Made by a program: the position numbers and the translations under genes
Shown: piece by piece, positions 23,025 to 23,975 of the stretch
How the letters are laid out: each line of letters opens with the position of its first letter
Numbering within the stretch: the stretch's first letter is position 1
Source: JBDNFP01 sp041689775
GTDB lineage: Bacteria; Bacteroidota; Bacteroidia; Cytophagales; Spirosomataceae
DNA: 23,975 nucleotides
Direction: 5' to 3'
Assembly (NCBI GenBank): GCA_041689775.1
Contig: JBDNFP010000513.1
Span: 1-23,975, forward strand
Notes under the pieces: generated by a model
What the model was told of the DNA's origin: nothing
The model's database searches: none
The model's input: the letters and a program-made list of their open reading frames with translations, nothing else

Positions 23025-23735
23025 ATGATAGCAGAACCGAACGCGAAAATATTTCTGGCTGAAAAGCGATTGAAATTAGAAAATCCTTTTAATCAGAATT
23101 TTACTACCTATTTACCCGAGCAAATAGACTTGTCAAGAAAGACTGTTGTGGGAGTATCTTCTTCTTTATCCGATGACATACTAACAAGGGGGAATCAGCT
23201 TACTAGTAGAAGTGAAGGCAGATTCATGGGTTGTGTTTGTTCCTTACATCGGTGATCTGATTCTGAGGTTTGGGCAGGAATACCAATTGCTACTGGCGGA
23301 GGGCGAAGTAATGGTCAAGACATTCAAGAAAGGTGAATTGTACGAAATCAGGAACCCCAGTCCGGACGACCACATTAACTTTTTCCAACTCAGGTTTTTC
23401 TCCGAATTTTCTCACAAATATGAAGTGTCGGACATTCAAATGGCGGCTTATCCTAACGCTGTACGATCTATCGTGACCTCAGGAAGTACCTCCATATCAA
23501 TCGGACTGTACGAGGATAGAAAAAAGGAGTTTATACCCTAAGAAGTTCTCAAAACGGGCTATTTGTTTATGTCATCGAAGGTGTGTTTGAATGTAAAGAT
23601 CATCTGGTTCAGAAACGAGATGGTCTTGCTTTGCGGAACGTAGAAACTGTGGAATTTGAGGCACTCTCGCAGGGTGCAGTCCTTCTATTGGTGGAGTTCG
23701 AAACCCCAAATGTAGTTTTCGTAAGTAACGGTTGA
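23025..23735 (+). pseudogene. Pirin-like bicupin protein, two frameshifts
   Basis: Starting at ATG 23025 (MIAEPNAKIFLAEKRLKLEN) the frame runs to about 23205. It resumes one frame over with VEVKADSWVVFVPYIGDLIL through NPSPDDHINFFQLRFFSEFS to about 23535, and shifts again to LRSSQNGLFVYVIEGVFECK, HLVQKRDGLALRNVETVEFE and a stop at 23733-23735. An extra base near 23203-23208 and a missing G near 23529 explain both shifts. The repaired protein (about 236 residues) fits the pirin/YhaK-like bicupins with the C-terminal 'RDGLAL.NVE.VEFEAL' cupin. Pirins are nuclear or cytoplasmic cupins, some with quercetinase activity. Only fragments can be made here. Confidence 0.7.
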
Positions 23736-23890
23736 TAAATCCGGGAAAAAAGATGCCGGATGGATACTATTTTCTGCTCATGAGCGTAATCGAAGTAGGG
23801 GCATGTCTCTACTTTTTAAACTTCTGAATTATACTCTGATGTTACGCAAGTCTATTGTATATGATAAAAAAAGCGAATTAAATTTGGCAG

Positions 23891-23975
23891 ATGAAAACAG
23901 ACCTTGATCTATACACGGATTATTTGATCAGTTTCCTGGGGCAAACCAGTGCCACTGGCTTGTCCGCTCTGCTTG
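23891..23975 (+). CDS. DDE transposase, 5' end only (IS4/IS701-like)
   Basis: The window ends 85 bases into this gene. The 28 visible residues (MKTDLDLYTDYLISFLGQTS, then ATGLSALL) match the start of a DDE transposase group that I recall from Cytophagales genomes; catalytic residues are outside the window. The element's left terminus should lie in 23740-23885, but I could not fix it without the right end. The neighbouring broken genes are consistent with activity of mobile elements here. Confidence 0.7.
   Translation, partial: MKTDLDLYTDYLISFLGQTSATGLSALL

Noticed and set aside
1..23975. CRISPR array, tRNA or rRNA genes
   Set aside because: No regularly spaced direct repeats, no cloverleaf-like segment with CCA-type end and no rRNA-like sequence were noticed on reading; a covariance search was not possible.

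Overview
The window looks like a chromosomal segment of a Bacteroidota bacterium, probably Cytophagales/Spirosomaceae-like. The reasons are the protein families present (lipoprotein glycosidases, a XylR-type LacI/AraC hybrid regulator, an HGSNAT/NagX-like acetyltransferase, NTF2-like lipoproteins), weak or absent Shine-Dalgarno sequences, and a TAnnTTTG-type promoter box upstream of higB. No rRNA, tRNA or CRISPR array was seen.

Region 1 (1-3737) is AT-rich accessory DNA. It carries small minus-strand genes: two NTF2-like/DUF4440-type lipoproteins, a frameshifted SnoaL-like gene between them, and a HigB-HigA toxin-antitoxin pair. Long imperfect palindromes separate the genes. Three of them (688-817, 1897-2094, 2753-2876) share an asymmetric arm pattern with AACAACG opposite CCGTT, like integron attC recombination sites. 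The best one begins inside the higA stop codon, as cassette attC sites often do. A fourth candidate (about 3122-3169) is interrupted by a 193-bp non-autonomous element with inverted termini and a 10-bp target duplication. No integron integrase is visible.

Region 2 (3738-18702) is denser and reads as an amino-sugar utilisation locus. A minus-strand operon encodes an HGSNAT/NagX-like acetyltransferase, a DapA/NanA-family aldolase, a sodium:solute symporter and a CPBP protease. It diverges from plus-strand genes for a GH20 beta-N-acetylhexosaminidase lipoprotein, a ROK sugar kinase, an FHS-type MFS sugar permease and a XylR-type regulator. Convergent to these are a GH2 enzyme with exo-beta-D-glucosaminidase active-site features and, upstream of it, a DegT/AHBA-type PLP aminotransferase. 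A plausible scheme is that GH20 and GH2 release GlcNAc and GlcN outside the cytoplasm, the NagX-like protein acetylates GlcN at the membrane, the MFS permease imports GlcNAc, the ROK enzyme phosphorylates it, and the XylR-type protein senses the sugar. The SSS/DapA pair suggests a second, keto-sugar-acid substrate.

Region 3 (18703-23975) is mixed. It holds a multi-pass membrane protein split by a frameshift, a cold-shock protein with a clear terminator, and a Gfo/Idh/MocA oxidoreductase with a signal peptide. Two decaying genes follow: a PA0069-type radical SAM protein and a pirin-like bicupin. The radical SAM gene has several frameshifts, a lost cluster cysteine, a nonsense codon and a 101-bp TA-flanked insertion. 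The window ends in the first 28 codons of a DDE transposase, so decay is concentrated next to a mobile element.
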